This document shows, one piece after another, positions 7,853 to 15,531 of a stretch of DNA of 64,000 nt. Position numbers and translations under genes: made by a program. The DNA comes from Nonomuraea soli (lineage in GTDB: Bacteria > Actinomycetota > Actinomycetes > Streptosporangiales > Streptosporangiaceae): assembly GCF_013761175.1 (NCBI RefSeq), contig NZ_JACDUR010000004.1:310001-374000 (forward strand), written 5' to 3'. The first letter of the stretch is position 1; each line of letters begins with the position of its first letter. The notes beneath the pieces are model-generated. The model had not been told where the DNA came from and did no database searches. It saw only the letters and a list, made by a program, of their open reading frames with translations.

Positions 7853-9571
7853 ATGCCCCCCTCACGGAAACCCTCGACTCGCAGACGGACATTTCGCCAA
7901 ATACTCGGAGGTGTCCGTAGGCGGGCACGCCGTGCCGCGGGCCGGGTGCGCCGCATGTGGCGGCGTTCCCTCCAGTTGCAGGTGGTCACCAGCACGCTGG
8001 TGATCTCGATGACCATGGTCGCCGTGCTGGGCGTCTTCCTGTTCCAGTCGATCAGCACCTCGGTCATCAACCAGCGCAAGGCCTCCGCGATCGCCGACGC
8101 GATCAGCGACACCGTGATGATCAGGGACGCGATCTCGTCAGGCTCCGGCGCCGACGAGACGCCCAAGGCGGGAGACCTCGTCTCGCCCCCGCTCGACCGC
8201 GCCTTCGACGGACTCAGGCCCCCCGCGGGGAGCGACCGCCGCTACGAGGTCTACATCCGCGCCGAGAACTCCCCCGGCGGCGGCCGCGCCTCCGGCGGCA
8301 TCCCCGAGGACGCCATCCCCCAGCAGCTCATCCGCGACCTTGAGGACCTGCGCGACAAGGGAAGGTACGGCGACGCCTACCGGCGGGAGTTCACCGGGCT
8401 GATCTCCTTCAGGGCGTCGAGCAGGCCGCAGGTCGCGCTCGTCACCGGCGTGGTGATCGACCACGAGTACCAGGTCTACCACTTCTTCCCGCTCGTGGAG
8501 GAGGAGGCCACCCTGGCCAACGTGCGCCAGGTCCTCGTCCTGGTCGGCGCCGGCCTGGTGCTGCTCCTGGCCGCCATCGCCTCGCTGGTCACCCGCCAGG
8601 TCGTCACTCCTGTACGGCTCGCGCGACAGGCCGCCGAGCGCCTGGCCGCGGGCAAGCTCGACGAGCGCCTGAAGGTCCGCGGCGAGGACGACCTGGCCCG
8701 CCTGGCGACCTCGTTCAACGAGATGGCCGCCAACCTGGCGCTCAAGATCCACCAGCTGGAGGAGCTGTCGCAGGTGCAGCGGCAGTTCGTCTCCGACGTC
8801 TCGCACGAACTGCGCACCCCGCTGACCACCGTGCGCATGGCCGCCGACCTCATCCACGACGCCCGCGAGGACTTCGACCCGATGGTCTCGCGCTCGGCCG
8901 AGCTGATGCAGGCGCAGCTGGAGCGTTTCGAGTCGATGCTGGCCGACCTCCTGGAGATCAGCCGCTACGACGCGGGCGTCGCCACCCTCGACCTGGAGCC
9001 CACCGACCTGCGCGACGTGGTGCTGCGCGCGGTGGCCGACTCCGAGTCACTGGCCGAGCGCCACGCCACCCGCTTCGACCTGCGCCTGCCCAACGAGCCG
9101 TGCATGACGGAGATCGACAGCCGCAGGGTCGAGCGCATCCTGCGCAACCTGCTCTTCAACGCCATCGAACACGGCGAGGGCAAGGACATCGTCGTGACCG
9201 TCGGCCAGGACCGCGACGCCGTGGCCGTGGCCGTACGCGACCACGGGGTCGGGCTCAAGACGGGCGAGGAGCAGATGGTCTTCGACCGCTTCTGGCGCGC
9301 CGACCCCTCGCGGGCACGCACCATCGGCGGCACCGGGCTGGGCCTGGCCATCTCCCGGGAGGACGCCGCGCTGCACGGGGGCTGGCTGCAGGCGTGGGGG
9401 CAGCCGGGCGAGGGTTCGCAGTTCCGTCTCACGCTGCCGCGCGACGCCAGCGTGGAGCTGAAGGGTTCGCCGCTGTCTCTGGAGCCGCCGGAGATCCAGA
9501 TCCGGCGGGCCTGGCGCGGGCACATCACGCCGGTGCTCGCACCGGCCACGGGGGAGTTCCATGGTGAGTAA
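7853..9571 (+). CDS. mtrB: Sensor histidine kinase MtrB
   Basis: 572 residues. Basic N-terminus, first membrane segment about 42-64, an extracytoplasmic sensor region to about 225, second membrane segment, then HAMP. The H-box is 'SDVSHELRTPLTTVRMAADL', the N-box 'NLLFNAIEHGEG', G1 'RDHGVGLKTGEE' and G2 'GGTGLGLAISREDAALHGG', so all kinase motifs are intact. MtrB phosphorylates MtrA and interacts with LpqB. Its last codons overlap lpqB by 11 bp, showing translational coupling. The C-terminal tail after the ATPase domain is typical of MtrB. Confidence 0.97.
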   Translation: MPPSRKPSTRRRTFRQILGGVRRRARRAAGRVRRMWRRSLQLQVVTSTLVISMTMVAVLGVFLFQSISTSVINQRKASAIADAISDTVMIRDAISSGSGADETPKAGDLVSPPLDRAFDGLRPPAGSDRRYEVYIRAENSPGGGRASGGIPEDAIPQQLIRDLEDLRDKGRYGDAYRREFTGLISFRASSRPQVALVTGVVIDHEYQVYHFFPLVEEEATLANVRQVLVLVGAGLVLLLAAIASLVTRQVVTPVRLARQAAERLAAGKLDERLKVRGEDDLARLATSFNEMAANLALKIHQLEELSQVQRQFVSDVSHELRTPLTTVRMAADLIHDAREDFDPMVSRSAELMQAQLERFESMLADLLEISRYDAGVATLDLEPTDLRDVVLRAVADSESLAERHATRFDLRLPNEPCMTEIDSRRVERILRNLLFNAIEHGEGKDIVVTVGQDRDAVAVAVRDHGVGLKTGEEQMVFDRFWRADPSRARTIGGTGLGLAISREDAALHGGWLQAWGQPGEGSQFRLTLPRDASVELKGSPLSLEPPEIQIRRAWRGHITPVLAPATGEFHGE

Positions 9572-11279
9572 GCGACTGGCCACGCTCGTGGTGGCGGCCT
9601 GCGTGGCCTCCACCGGGGCTTCCGGCTGCTCGGTCATCTCCCTGAGCAGCGCCCCCACCGCGCCCGTCCTGTCGGACCACGGCGACACCCTCGGCGAGCC
9701 GTTCCACCAGCTGATCCCCTCCGCACCCCAGCCCACCTGGGACTCCAAGCAGGTCGTCGAGGGCATGCAGGCGGCCATGGCCGTCTTCGACGACGAGGGC
9801 ATCGACAAGACGCTGTGGAAGTACCTCACCGCGGACGCACGACAGGAGTGGAAGCCCGACGGCTCGATCGCGGTGCTCGACTGGGTCAAGGCGGTGCCCG
9901 ACCCCGAGGCCAAGCCGAACGACGCGGAGACCACGGTCACACTCACCGGCAACCAGATCGCCGAGATCAAGCCCGACGGGCGCTCGGTCCAGCTGACCGA
10001 CCCGCTGCCGGTCAGCCACCGCATCACCCTGAAGAGGGTCGGCCAGGAGGGCTACCGCGTCTCCGGCTTCGACCACCCCAGGATGTTGCTGACCGCCGCC
10101 GACGTCGAGCGCTCCTACAAGAACGCCCGGCTCTTCTACGTCTCGCCCGACGGCAGCCGCATGGTCGGCGACCTGGTGAAGGTGCGGCGCGAGGTCGACC
10201 AGAACCTCGCGGAGAGCTACGTCAGCCGCCTCCTCAAGGGCCCCAGCGACGCGCTCGGCAAAGCGGTCAACAGCTCCCTGCCGGTCGGCGCCAAGGTCGG
10301 CTACGTGGAGCTGCGCGGAGACAGGGTGGCCGTCAACCTCGTCGGCGGCTTCAGCCCCGGCACCCTGCGCACCAGCGAGCTCAGCGACCAGCTCGGCTTC
10401 ACCCTCAAGGAGTTCGCGCGCGGGCTCGACATCGAGGTGCTCCACAACGGCGAGCCCTTCTTCGGCAGCGCGTCGCTGGTGATCAGGGCCGCGGAGTACA
10501 ACGCGCCGCAGTCGTCGAACTGGCCCGCCTACTACCTCAGCGCCGGCCAGGTCTACCAGGAGTCGGAGCCGGGCAAGGACTTCCACGCGATCGGCGAGCC
10601 GGCCCCGCAGGGAGCCGCGGCCTCCGACCTGGCGATCTCGCCCGACCGCCAGCACTTCGCCGTGCGCGCCTCCGACGGCATCTGGATGCAGGAGAACGGC
10701 ACCTGGCGCCCGGTCATCCCGCAGGCCGACCTGCGGGCTCCCGTGTGGCGCAGCGACGGCACCCTGTGGACCTACGACAACGCGCGCTCGTTGTTCCTGC
10801 GCTTCGACCCCGTCTCTCAGCAGCGGCAGGAGATCCCCGCGCCGCTGCTCAAGGGCGCGACCGTCGACAAGTTCGCCTTCGCCCGCGACGGCGTGCGCGT
10901 CGCGCTCATCGTCAGGGACGTCGTCGGACGGCAGTCGCTCCAGGTGGGCGCGGTGAGCCCGCTGGAGGTGGGTAACTTCCAGAAGCTCGACGAGGCCAAG
11001 GAGAAGGACCCCGAGGAGTTCCGCGACATCGCCTGGGAGATCGGCGGGGAGAGCCTGTTCCTGCTGACCGACGCGGTCATCTACCGGGTCAGCCTCATAG
11101 GGGGCAGCCCGAAGCCGGAGATCCAGGTCAAGAACGCCGACTTCATCGCCGTGCAGGGGCCGCGGCTGCTCGTGGGGAGCAAGAACTCCGTGCTGACGCT
11201 CAACGTGAGCAACCAGAAACTCGACAACCTCGTCGACGGCCAGGAGACGCTGCCGATCTACCCGGCCTTCCCCGCCTGA
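9561..11279 (+). CDS. lpqB: Lipoprotein LpqB, accessory to MtrAB
   Basis: 572 residues. Type II signal peptide with lipobox 'GASGC' (Cys about 24). The mature part has a GerMN/sporulation-type domain (about 150-310, 'YVSPDGSRMVGDLVKVRREV') and a C-terminal beta-propeller-like region with repeats such as 'DLAISPDRQHFAVRASDGIW'. In mycobacteria and streptomycetes LpqB binds the outer domain of MtrB and tunes MtrA phosphorylation. The ATG at 9561 overlaps the end of mtrB. A downstream hairpin is not obvious; comF begins 30 bp later. Confidence 0.95.
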   Translation: MVSKRLATLVVAACVASTGASGCSVISLSSAPTAPVLSDHGDTLGEPFHQLIPSAPQPTWDSKQVVEGMQAAMAVFDDEGIDKTLWKYLTADARQEWKPDGSIAVLDWVKAVPDPEAKPNDAETTVTLTGNQIAEIKPDGRSVQLTDPLPVSHRITLKRVGQEGYRVSGFDHPRMLLTAADVERSYKNARLFYVSPDGSRMVGDLVKVRREVDQNLAESYVSRLLKGPSDALGKAVNSSLPVGAKVGYVELRGDRVAVNLVGGFSPGTLRTSELSDQLGFTLKEFARGLDIEVLHNGEPFFGSASLVIRAAEYNAPQSSNWPAYYLSAGQVYQESEPGKDFHAIGEPAPQGAAASDLAISPDRQHFAVRASDGIWMQENGTWRPVIPQADLRAPVWRSDGTLWTYDNARSLFLRFDPVSQQRQEIPAPLLKGATVDKFAFARDGVRVALIVRDVVGRQSLQVGAVSPLEVGNFQKLDEAKEKDPEEFRDIAWEIGGESLFLLTDAVIYRVSLIGGSPKPEIQVKNADFIAVQGPRLLVGSKNSVLTLNVSNQKLDNLVDGQETLPIYPAFPA

Positions 11280-11309
11280 TCCGCGAATCTGTCGGCGGCG
11301 CCTGGCACA

Positions 11310-12128
11310 GTGACGGTCATGCTCGCGGCTCTGGTGGATTTCCTGACCCCGCAGCGCTGCCTGGGGTGTGGCGTGCCGGGGGAGGCGTTGTGCGGGCTCT
11401 GCCTGGCTCCTGAGCCCGCCAGGAGGGTGCCTGAGCCGGCGCCGGAGGGGCTGCCCGACTGCTGGTCGGCCGGCGCCTACGAGGGGCCGCTACGGCAGGC
11501 GATCCTGGCCTGCAAGGAACGCGGGCGCACCACCCTCACCCACCCCCTGGGCCAGGCCCTCGCCTACGTCCTGACCCACGCCCTGCCCGCGGCCCCGCCC
11601 TCCGCGCTGCCCGCGGGCTCGCCCGCCCGGCGCGCGGCCCTGCCCTCCGCCCTGCCGTCTGCGTTGCCCGCCTCCCAGCCCCCTCCGGTGCGTTCCGGCC
11701 ATCCCGTGGGCCCCGGCGGGCTCGCCGGTGCCCCGCCGCTGGACCCCCGTGCGCTCGACGGAGGACTGACCCTGGTGCCCGTGCCGAGTGCGCGGCGTGC
11801 CGTGCGGGGCCGGGGTCACGACCCCGTCGCCGCCCTGGCCGCCCACGCGGCCAGGGCCCTGCGGGCCCATGGCTGGCGGGTGGACGCCAGGCAGGCGCTC
11901 ACCCAGACCCGCCGGGTCGCCGACCAGGCGGGTCTGGCGGCCGGGAGCCGCGCCGCCAACCTGGCGGGCTCGCTGCGCGCCATCCGCCCCGTCACGGGCC
12001 GGGTGGTGCTCGTCGACGACGTGGTGACGACGGGAGCGAGCCTCGCCGAGGCGGCCAGGGCGCTGCGCGCGTCAGGGGCGGAGGCACGGCTGGCCGTGAC
12101 GCTCGCCGCGACACGCCGAAGATCATGA
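11310..12128 (+). CDS. ComF family phosphoribosyltransferase-like protein
   Basis: About 272 residues. The N-terminal zinc-finger pair 'CLGCG...CGLC' (about residues 18-35) is followed by a type I PRTase fold with the PRPP-binding loop 'VVLVDDVVTTGASLAEAARAL' near the C-terminus and 'LVPVPSARRAVRGRGHDPV' in the middle. ComF is a DNA-uptake protein in naturally competent bacteria; in actinomycetes it is conserved beside lpqB/hpf with unclear role. An Ala/Pro/Ser-rich insertion (about 92-145) is probably disordered. The GTG at 11310 and the ATG at 11319 are both possible starts; neither has a clear ribosome-binding site. Confidence 0.85.
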   Translation: MTVMLAALVDFLTPQRCLGCGVPGEALCGLCLAPEPARRVPEPAPEGLPDCWSAGAYEGPLRQAILACKERGRTTLTHPLGQALAYVLTHALPAAPPSALPAGSPARRAALPSALPSALPASQPPPVRSGHPVGPGGLAGAPPLDPRALDGGLTLVPVPSARRAVRGRGHDPVAALAAHAARALRAHGWRVDARQALTQTRRVADQAGLAAGSRAANLAGSLRAIRPVTGRVVLVDDVVTTGASLAEAARALRASGAEARLAVTLAATRRRS

Positions 12129-12304
12129 TTTTTTCACCGTCACTCTGGGTAAAAGAAGATCAAACTCTTCGCCCTCACCGGCGGGTCACACCTCTGTATC
12201 CCCGCTGCCCCTGCTACCCAGCTCACCGGATGTGAGTGGCGCACACATAAGGGATGCAGCACGCTCGAACAGTGCCCCCTGGGACCCACGACATCTTTGG
12301 GAAA

Positions 12305-12319
12305 ATCACGCAAAGTGAT
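12305..12319. promoter_or_regulatory. Inverted repeat ATCAC-N5-GTGAT upstream of the hpf leader promoter
   Basis: ATCACGCAAAGTGAT is a perfect 5-bp inverted repeat with a 5-nt centre. It ends 19 bp before the putative -35 box at 12339, a sensible place for an activator. The half-sites resemble Crp/Fnr-type TGTGA/TCACA words but in the reverse arrangement. Assignment to a specific regulator is not possible from sequence alone. Confidence 0.35.
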
Positions 12320-12338
12320 CCTTTGGCCCGTCCTCCGG

Positions 12339-12367
12339 CTGACATTCCCCGCCGTTGCAGATAGCGT
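12339..12367 (+). promoter_or_regulatory. Candidate promoter for the hpf leader RNA
   Basis: CTGACA (12339-12344) and TAGCGT (12362-12367) are separated by 17 bp and match the housekeeping consensus at 5/6 positions for -35 and the TAnnnT pattern for -10. Transcription would begin near 12374, leaving a leader of about 380 nt before the hpf start codon. This is the best promoter-like match I found in the 626-bp gap. Confidence 0.5.
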
Positions 12368-12373
12368 TCTGAC

Positions 12374-12754
12374 ATGGCACCCGTTCGGGTCCGTGGTTGC
12401 GCAGAGCTGGGAGAAGTCCCAGCTCCGCTAGCCGATGCCAGCCGCAGGCAAAACGGTCCACGTAAGGCGACTCTTTGTCGACTGATCACGGTGCGGCTTA
12501 GGAGTAAGTCCTGCCTCCCCGGGGGTCCAGATGTCCCCCGACCAGGAGAGAAGGTCGGTAGTGGCACAGAGCCGCGAAATCCTCAGCAGGCGAATGTGGG
12601 GTCGAAGACCAGGTCGGCCGGACGGGTGCCGTCGAGATTCCTGGTGATGGTGAGCCGGAAGAGGGTAACGGTGAAGGAGAGACGGACGAACCTCGCACGG
12701 CAAGCAGGTAGCCGGGCGCTCTATCGCACTCGCTAGAGGTAGGGGGGTTGTTGC
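12374..12754 (+). ncRNA. Probable raiA-type structured RNA in the hpf leader
   Basis: About 380 nt of non-coding sequence lies directly upstream of hpf (the raiA homologue). It contains a perfect 9-bp hairpin GAGCTGGGA-GAAG-TCCCAGCTC (12404-12425) and further short stems (CGACC/GGTCG near 12540-12560, GGGGG/CCCCC just before it). These are followed by a purine-rich block (about 12655-12695, 'GGTAACGGTGAAGGAGAGAC') and TAGGGGGG before the ATG. A large, complex non-coding RNA class called the raiA motif is known upstream of raiA genes in Actinobacteria and Firmicutes. Position, size and structure fit that class; I cannot run a covariance model, so identity and exact ends are inferred. 12129-12338 holds no gene. 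Confidence 0.55.
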
Positions 12755-13417
12755 ATGGACATCATCGTCAAGGGCCGGCACACCGGAGTGAGTGATCGGT
12801 TCCGAGACCACGTGACGACCAAGCTGGCCAGGATCGAGCGGCTGAACAACAAGCTGATCCGCGTCGACGTGGAGGTATCCAAGGAACGCAACCCGCGCAT
12901 CATCGACCAGCGCGAGCGAGTGGAGCTGACGATCCACTCCCGTGGTCCCGCCATCAGGGCGGAGGCGTCGGCCGACGACCGCTTCGCGGCACTCGATCTC
13001 GCCCTCGACAAACTGGAAGGCCGCCTGCGCAGGCTGGCCGACCGCCGCAAGGTCCACCACGGCAACCACGGCACCCCTTCTGTGGGAGAGCTGACCGCCG
13101 CCCTCGCCGAGCTGCCTCCGCAGCCCGCGAAGGTCGTGCCGGAGCAGGCCGCCGCCGAGGAGGACGAGGAGTACACCCTCCCGGATCCCAAGCAGTACGA
13201 CGACCTCGTACCCATCGAGATGGACGGCGACGGGCCGCTCATCGTCCGCGAGAAGTTCCACAACGCCGAGCCGGTGACGATCGACCAGGCTCTGCTGGAG
13301 ATGGAGCTCGTGGGCCACGACTTCTATCTGTTCCGAGACAAGGAGAGCGGCCAGCCGAGCGTTGTTTACCGGCGGCGCGGCTACAACTACGGCGTGTTGC
13401 GGCTCGTCGAGCCCTGA
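12755..13417 (+). CDS. hpf: Ribosome hibernation promoting factor, long form (HPF/RaiA)
   Basis: 220 residues. The N-terminal sigma-54-modulation/S30AE domain (about 1-100) opens with 'MDIIVKGRHTGVSDRFRDHV'. An acidic linker (about 130-155) leads to the C-terminal dimerisation domain with 'ALLEMELVGHDFYLFRDKES' and 'VVYRRRGYNYGVLRLVE', which defines the long form. Long HPF joins two 70S ribosomes into inactive 100S dimers in stationary phase, hypoxia or dormancy. The long structured leader and an upstream inverted repeat suggest stress-controlled expression. The order hpf-response regulator-secA is conserved in actinomycetes. Confidence 0.96.
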   Translation: MDIIVKGRHTGVSDRFRDHVTTKLARIERLNNKLIRVDVEVSKERNPRIIDQRERVELTIHSRGPAIRAEASADDRFAALDLALDKLEGRLRRLADRRKVHHGNHGTPSVGELTAALAELPPQPAKVVPEQAAAEEDEEYTLPDPKQYDDLVPIEMDGDGPLIVREKFHNAEPVTIDQALLEMELVGHDFYLFRDKESGQPSVVYRRRGYNYGVLRLVEP

Positions 13418-13511
13418 TCGCCGGCCAGTAGATCTTCTCGACCACCCAAGGACCGCAAAACCCGTGCCATTATGGCGGTTCAACGGCTCTGGCCCCCCAC
13501 GAGGAGGAGAC

Positions 13512-13598
13512 GTGAGCAAGCGCAGCGGGCAGCATGGCCCCCATCGCCCTGTCTGCCCTGCGGCTCAGCAGGCGCGACCTTCGGAGGCGGTCGCGTGA
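13512..13598 (+). CDS. 28-codon ORF translationally coupled to the orphan response regulator
   Basis: A GTG at 13512 follows a very strong ribosome-binding site (GAGGAGGAGA, 13501-13510). The ORF reads MSKRSGQHGPHRPVCPA then AQQARPSEAVA and stops at 13596-13598, so that its TGA overlaps the GTG of the next gene (GTGA). The site is much better than that of the regulator itself, so ribosomes probably load here and pass on to the regulator. No family is recognised. It may be a coupling leader peptide rather than a functional protein. Confidence 0.5.
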   Translation: MSKRSGQHGPHRPVCPAAQQARPSEAVA

Positions 13599-14275
13599 CG
13601 GAAACGAATCGCGATCCCATCCGCGTGCTCATCGTGGATGACCACCAGATGATCCGGCACGGGCTCGCCATGACCCTGACCACCGAGCACGACATCGAGG
13701 TGGTCGGGGAGGCGAGCGACGGGCTCGAGGCGGTCGAGATGGCCGACCGGCTCCTGCCCGACGTGGTCCTGATGGACGTCCGCATGCCGCGCAGGAGCGG
13801 CATCGAGGCGACCAGGGGCATCAAGTCCTCGGTCCCGAGCACGCGCATCATCATGCTGACCGTCAGCGACGAGGAGGAAGATCTCTTCGAGGCCATCAAG
13901 GCAGGAGCGACCGGCTACCTCCTCAAGGACGTCCAGCTCGACGAGGTCCCCGATGCCGTCCGCGGCGTCCACGAGGGGCAGTCGCTCATCAATCCGGCCA
14001 TGGCCGCCAAGCTCATCAACGAGTTCGCGAGCATGAGCCGCAAGGAGGCCGAACGCCCGCCCCAGTTGCCCGTCCCCCGGCTCACCGAGCGGGAGATGGA
14101 AGTGCTGAGGCTGGTGGCCAAGGGCATGAACAACCGTGAGATCGCCAAGCAGCTGTTCATCTCCGAGAACACCGTGAAGAACCACGTGCGCAACATTCTC
14201 GACAAGCTGCAGCTGCACTCCCGCATGGAGGCTGTGGTCTACGCCGTGCGAGAGCGGATGCTCGAGATCACCTGA
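13595..14275 (+). CDS. NarL/FixJ-family response regulator (orphan)
   Basis: 226 residues from the GTG at 13595 (GGAGG 8 nt upstream). The receiver domain has 'IRVLIVDDHQMIRHGL', phospho-acceptor Asp in 'PDVVLMDVRMPRRSG' and Lys in 'GATGYLLKDV'. The C-terminal LuxR-type HTH is 'LTEREMEVLRLVAKGMNNRE' followed by 'IAKQLFISENTVKNHVRNIL'. No histidine kinase is adjacent. Its position between hpf and secA is conserved in actinomycetes; it may respond to the same stress as hpf. An open frame continues to 13472, but the extension is non-homologous and overlaps the leader ORF. Confidence 0.92.
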   Translation: MTETNRDPIRVLIVDDHQMIRHGLAMTLTTEHDIEVVGEASDGLEAVEMADRLLPDVVLMDVRMPRRSGIEATRGIKSSVPSTRIIMLTVSDEEEDLFEAIKAGATGYLLKDVQLDEVPDAVRGVHEGQSLINPAMAAKLINEFASMSRKEAERPPQLPVPRLTEREMEVLRLVAKGMNNREIAKQLFISENTVKNHVRNILDKLQLHSRMEAVVYAVRERMLEIT

Positions 14276-14283
14276 CGGACCCG

Positions 14284-14335
14284 GAGGCCGCCGGTGGAGC
14301 CCGGGTCGGAGGATCGGGCTCTTCGCGGCGGCCTC
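14284..14335. terminator. Nested-stem bidirectional terminator
   Basis: Outer stem GAGGCCGCC (14284-14292) pairs with GGCGGCCTC (14327-14335), and inner stem GAGCCCG (14297-14303) pairs with CGGGCTC (14315-14321). It lies between the converging stop codons of the response regulator (14275) and the enolase-superfamily gene (14334). There is no T-tract, as is common for GC-rich actinobacterial terminators. Confidence 0.6.
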
Positions 14336-15467
14336 ACGTCACCAGGTGCCCGCGCACGTAGTCCTCGTCGATCTCCACCCCCAGCCCCGGCCCCGTGGGC
14401 ACGCGGGCCACGCCGCCCGAGACGTCCACGCCGGGTCCGAGCACGTGCCGCGAGATCACGAACTGGCGACCGTTGAGGTCGGCGGGAAAGGTCATGCCGA
14501 AGGCCGCGAACAGGTGGAGCGAGGCGGCCAGGCCCAGGTCGCAGTCGGTGAGTCCCGAGCCGATGAGGGAGAGTCCGAAGTCCTCGGCCAGGGCGCACAT
14601 CCGGCGCGACAGGTGGAGCCCGCCGCTGCGCTGCACCTTGGCGACGGCGATGTCGAGCGCGCCGAGCCTGGCGAAGGCCGCCAGGTCGGTGGGGTGCACC
14701 AGGCTCTCGTCCAGGGCGACCGGGATGGGGCTGCGGCGGCGCAGCTCGGCGTGGCCGATCGGGTCGTTGGCGCGCAGCGGTTGTTCCAGTACGGCGACGC
14801 CCAGCGGGTCGAGGGCGCGGGCGAGCCGCAGCGCGTTGCCGAAGGTGTAGGCCTGGTTGGCGTCGACCCAGAGGGTGGCGTCCGGCGCGGCCGCGCGTAC
14901 GGCCTCGACGCGCCGCACGTCGGCCTCCAGCGAGCCGAGTCCGACCTTGACCTTGAAGGCGCGGTAGCCGGCTTCCAGCCCTTCGTCCACGTCGTCGGAG
15001 GCGATCCAGCACAGGGGGATCTCGCCGACTCGCCGCTGGCCCCACAGCTCGCCGACCGACAACCCCAGGGCGCGTCCGAGCAGGTCGTGCAGGGCCAGGT
15101 CGAGCGCCGATCTGGCCAGCGGCATGCCCATCGTCAGGCCCGCCCTGATCACCTGGTCGAACAGCCGCACCGCCCCGTCGAGGTCCCACACGGGATGGCC
15201 GATCAGCGCGGGCGCCAGGTAGCGGGTGATCGTCGAGGTGATGCTCTCGGTGGTCTCGTAGGTCCAGGTGGGCGCGGGGGTGGCGGCGCCCCAGCCGCTG
15301 AGGCCGCCCGCGCGGACGCGGACGAGCACCCTGGGATGCGTGCCGCCGCCGCGCGTGACCACCCCGCCGGCGATCGAGAAGTCTCGTACGGCAGGCAGAT
15401 CCACGACATAACAGTCGATCTTCTCCACCAATAAAGAATGAATTCCTGCCTTTTTGTGAGCGTTCAT
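14334..15467 (-). CDS. Mandelate racemase/muconate lactonizing enzyme (enolase superfamily) protein
   Basis: 377 residues from the ATG at 15467. The N-terminal capping domain starts 'VEKIDCYVVDLPAVRDFS'. The barrel carries the KxK acid/base motif 'AFKVKVG', metal ligands in 'LWVDANQAYT', 'VLEQPL' and 'VALDESL', and a second Lys in 'DIAVAKVQRSGG'. The two lysines place it in the MLE subgroup (cycloisomerases, dipeptide epimerases, N-acylamino-acid racemases, cis-3-hydroxyproline dehydratase) rather than in the mandelate/sugar-acid dehydratase branch. It is divergent from the GntR/LacI regulator of the catabolic island and is presumably controlled by it. Substrate unknown. A GTG at the 'VEKID' valine is an alternative start. 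Confidence 0.85.
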   Translation of the reverse strand: MNAHKKAGIHSLLVEKIDCYVVDLPAVRDFSIAGGVVTRGGGTHPRVLVRVRAGGLSGWGAATPAPTWTYETTESITSTITRYLAPALIGHPVWDLDGAVRLFDQVIRAGLTMGMPLARSALDLALHDLLGRALGLSVGELWGQRRVGEIPLCWIASDDVDEGLEAGYRAFKVKVGLGSLEADVRRVEAVRAAAPDATLWVDANQAYTFGNALRLARALDPLGVAVLEQPLRANDPIGHAELRRRSPIPVALDESLVHPTDLAAFARLGALDIAVAKVQRSGGLHLSRRMCALAEDFGLSLIGSGLTDCDLGLAASLHLFAAFGMTFPADLNGRQFVISRHVLGPGVDVSGGVARVPTGPGLGVEIDEDYVRGHLVT

Positions 15468-15495
15468 CTTTCCAGTGAAGCACGAAAAACCGCTA

Positions 15496-15524
15496 TTGAC
15501 GCCGGTTGATTCATAAAGCATGAT
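15496..15524 (+). promoter_or_regulatory. Candidate promoter of the GntR/LacI regulator (leaderless)
   Basis: TTGACG (15496-15501) and CATGAT (15519-15524) are 17 bp apart. The predicted start of transcription is 15531-15532, which coincides with the ATG at 15532 and would give a leaderless mRNA. None of the possible start codons has a ribosome-binding site, which fits that reading. The region is noticeably richer in A+T than its surroundings. Confidence 0.5.
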
Positions 15525-15531
15525 TCCGGCC

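Noticed and set aside
12374..12736. 120-codon ORF in the hpf leader
   Set aside because: Composition and lack of homology do not support a protein; the region is better read as structured RNA. A c-di-AMP (ydaO) riboswitch was also considered but is not expected before hpf and its core was not found.
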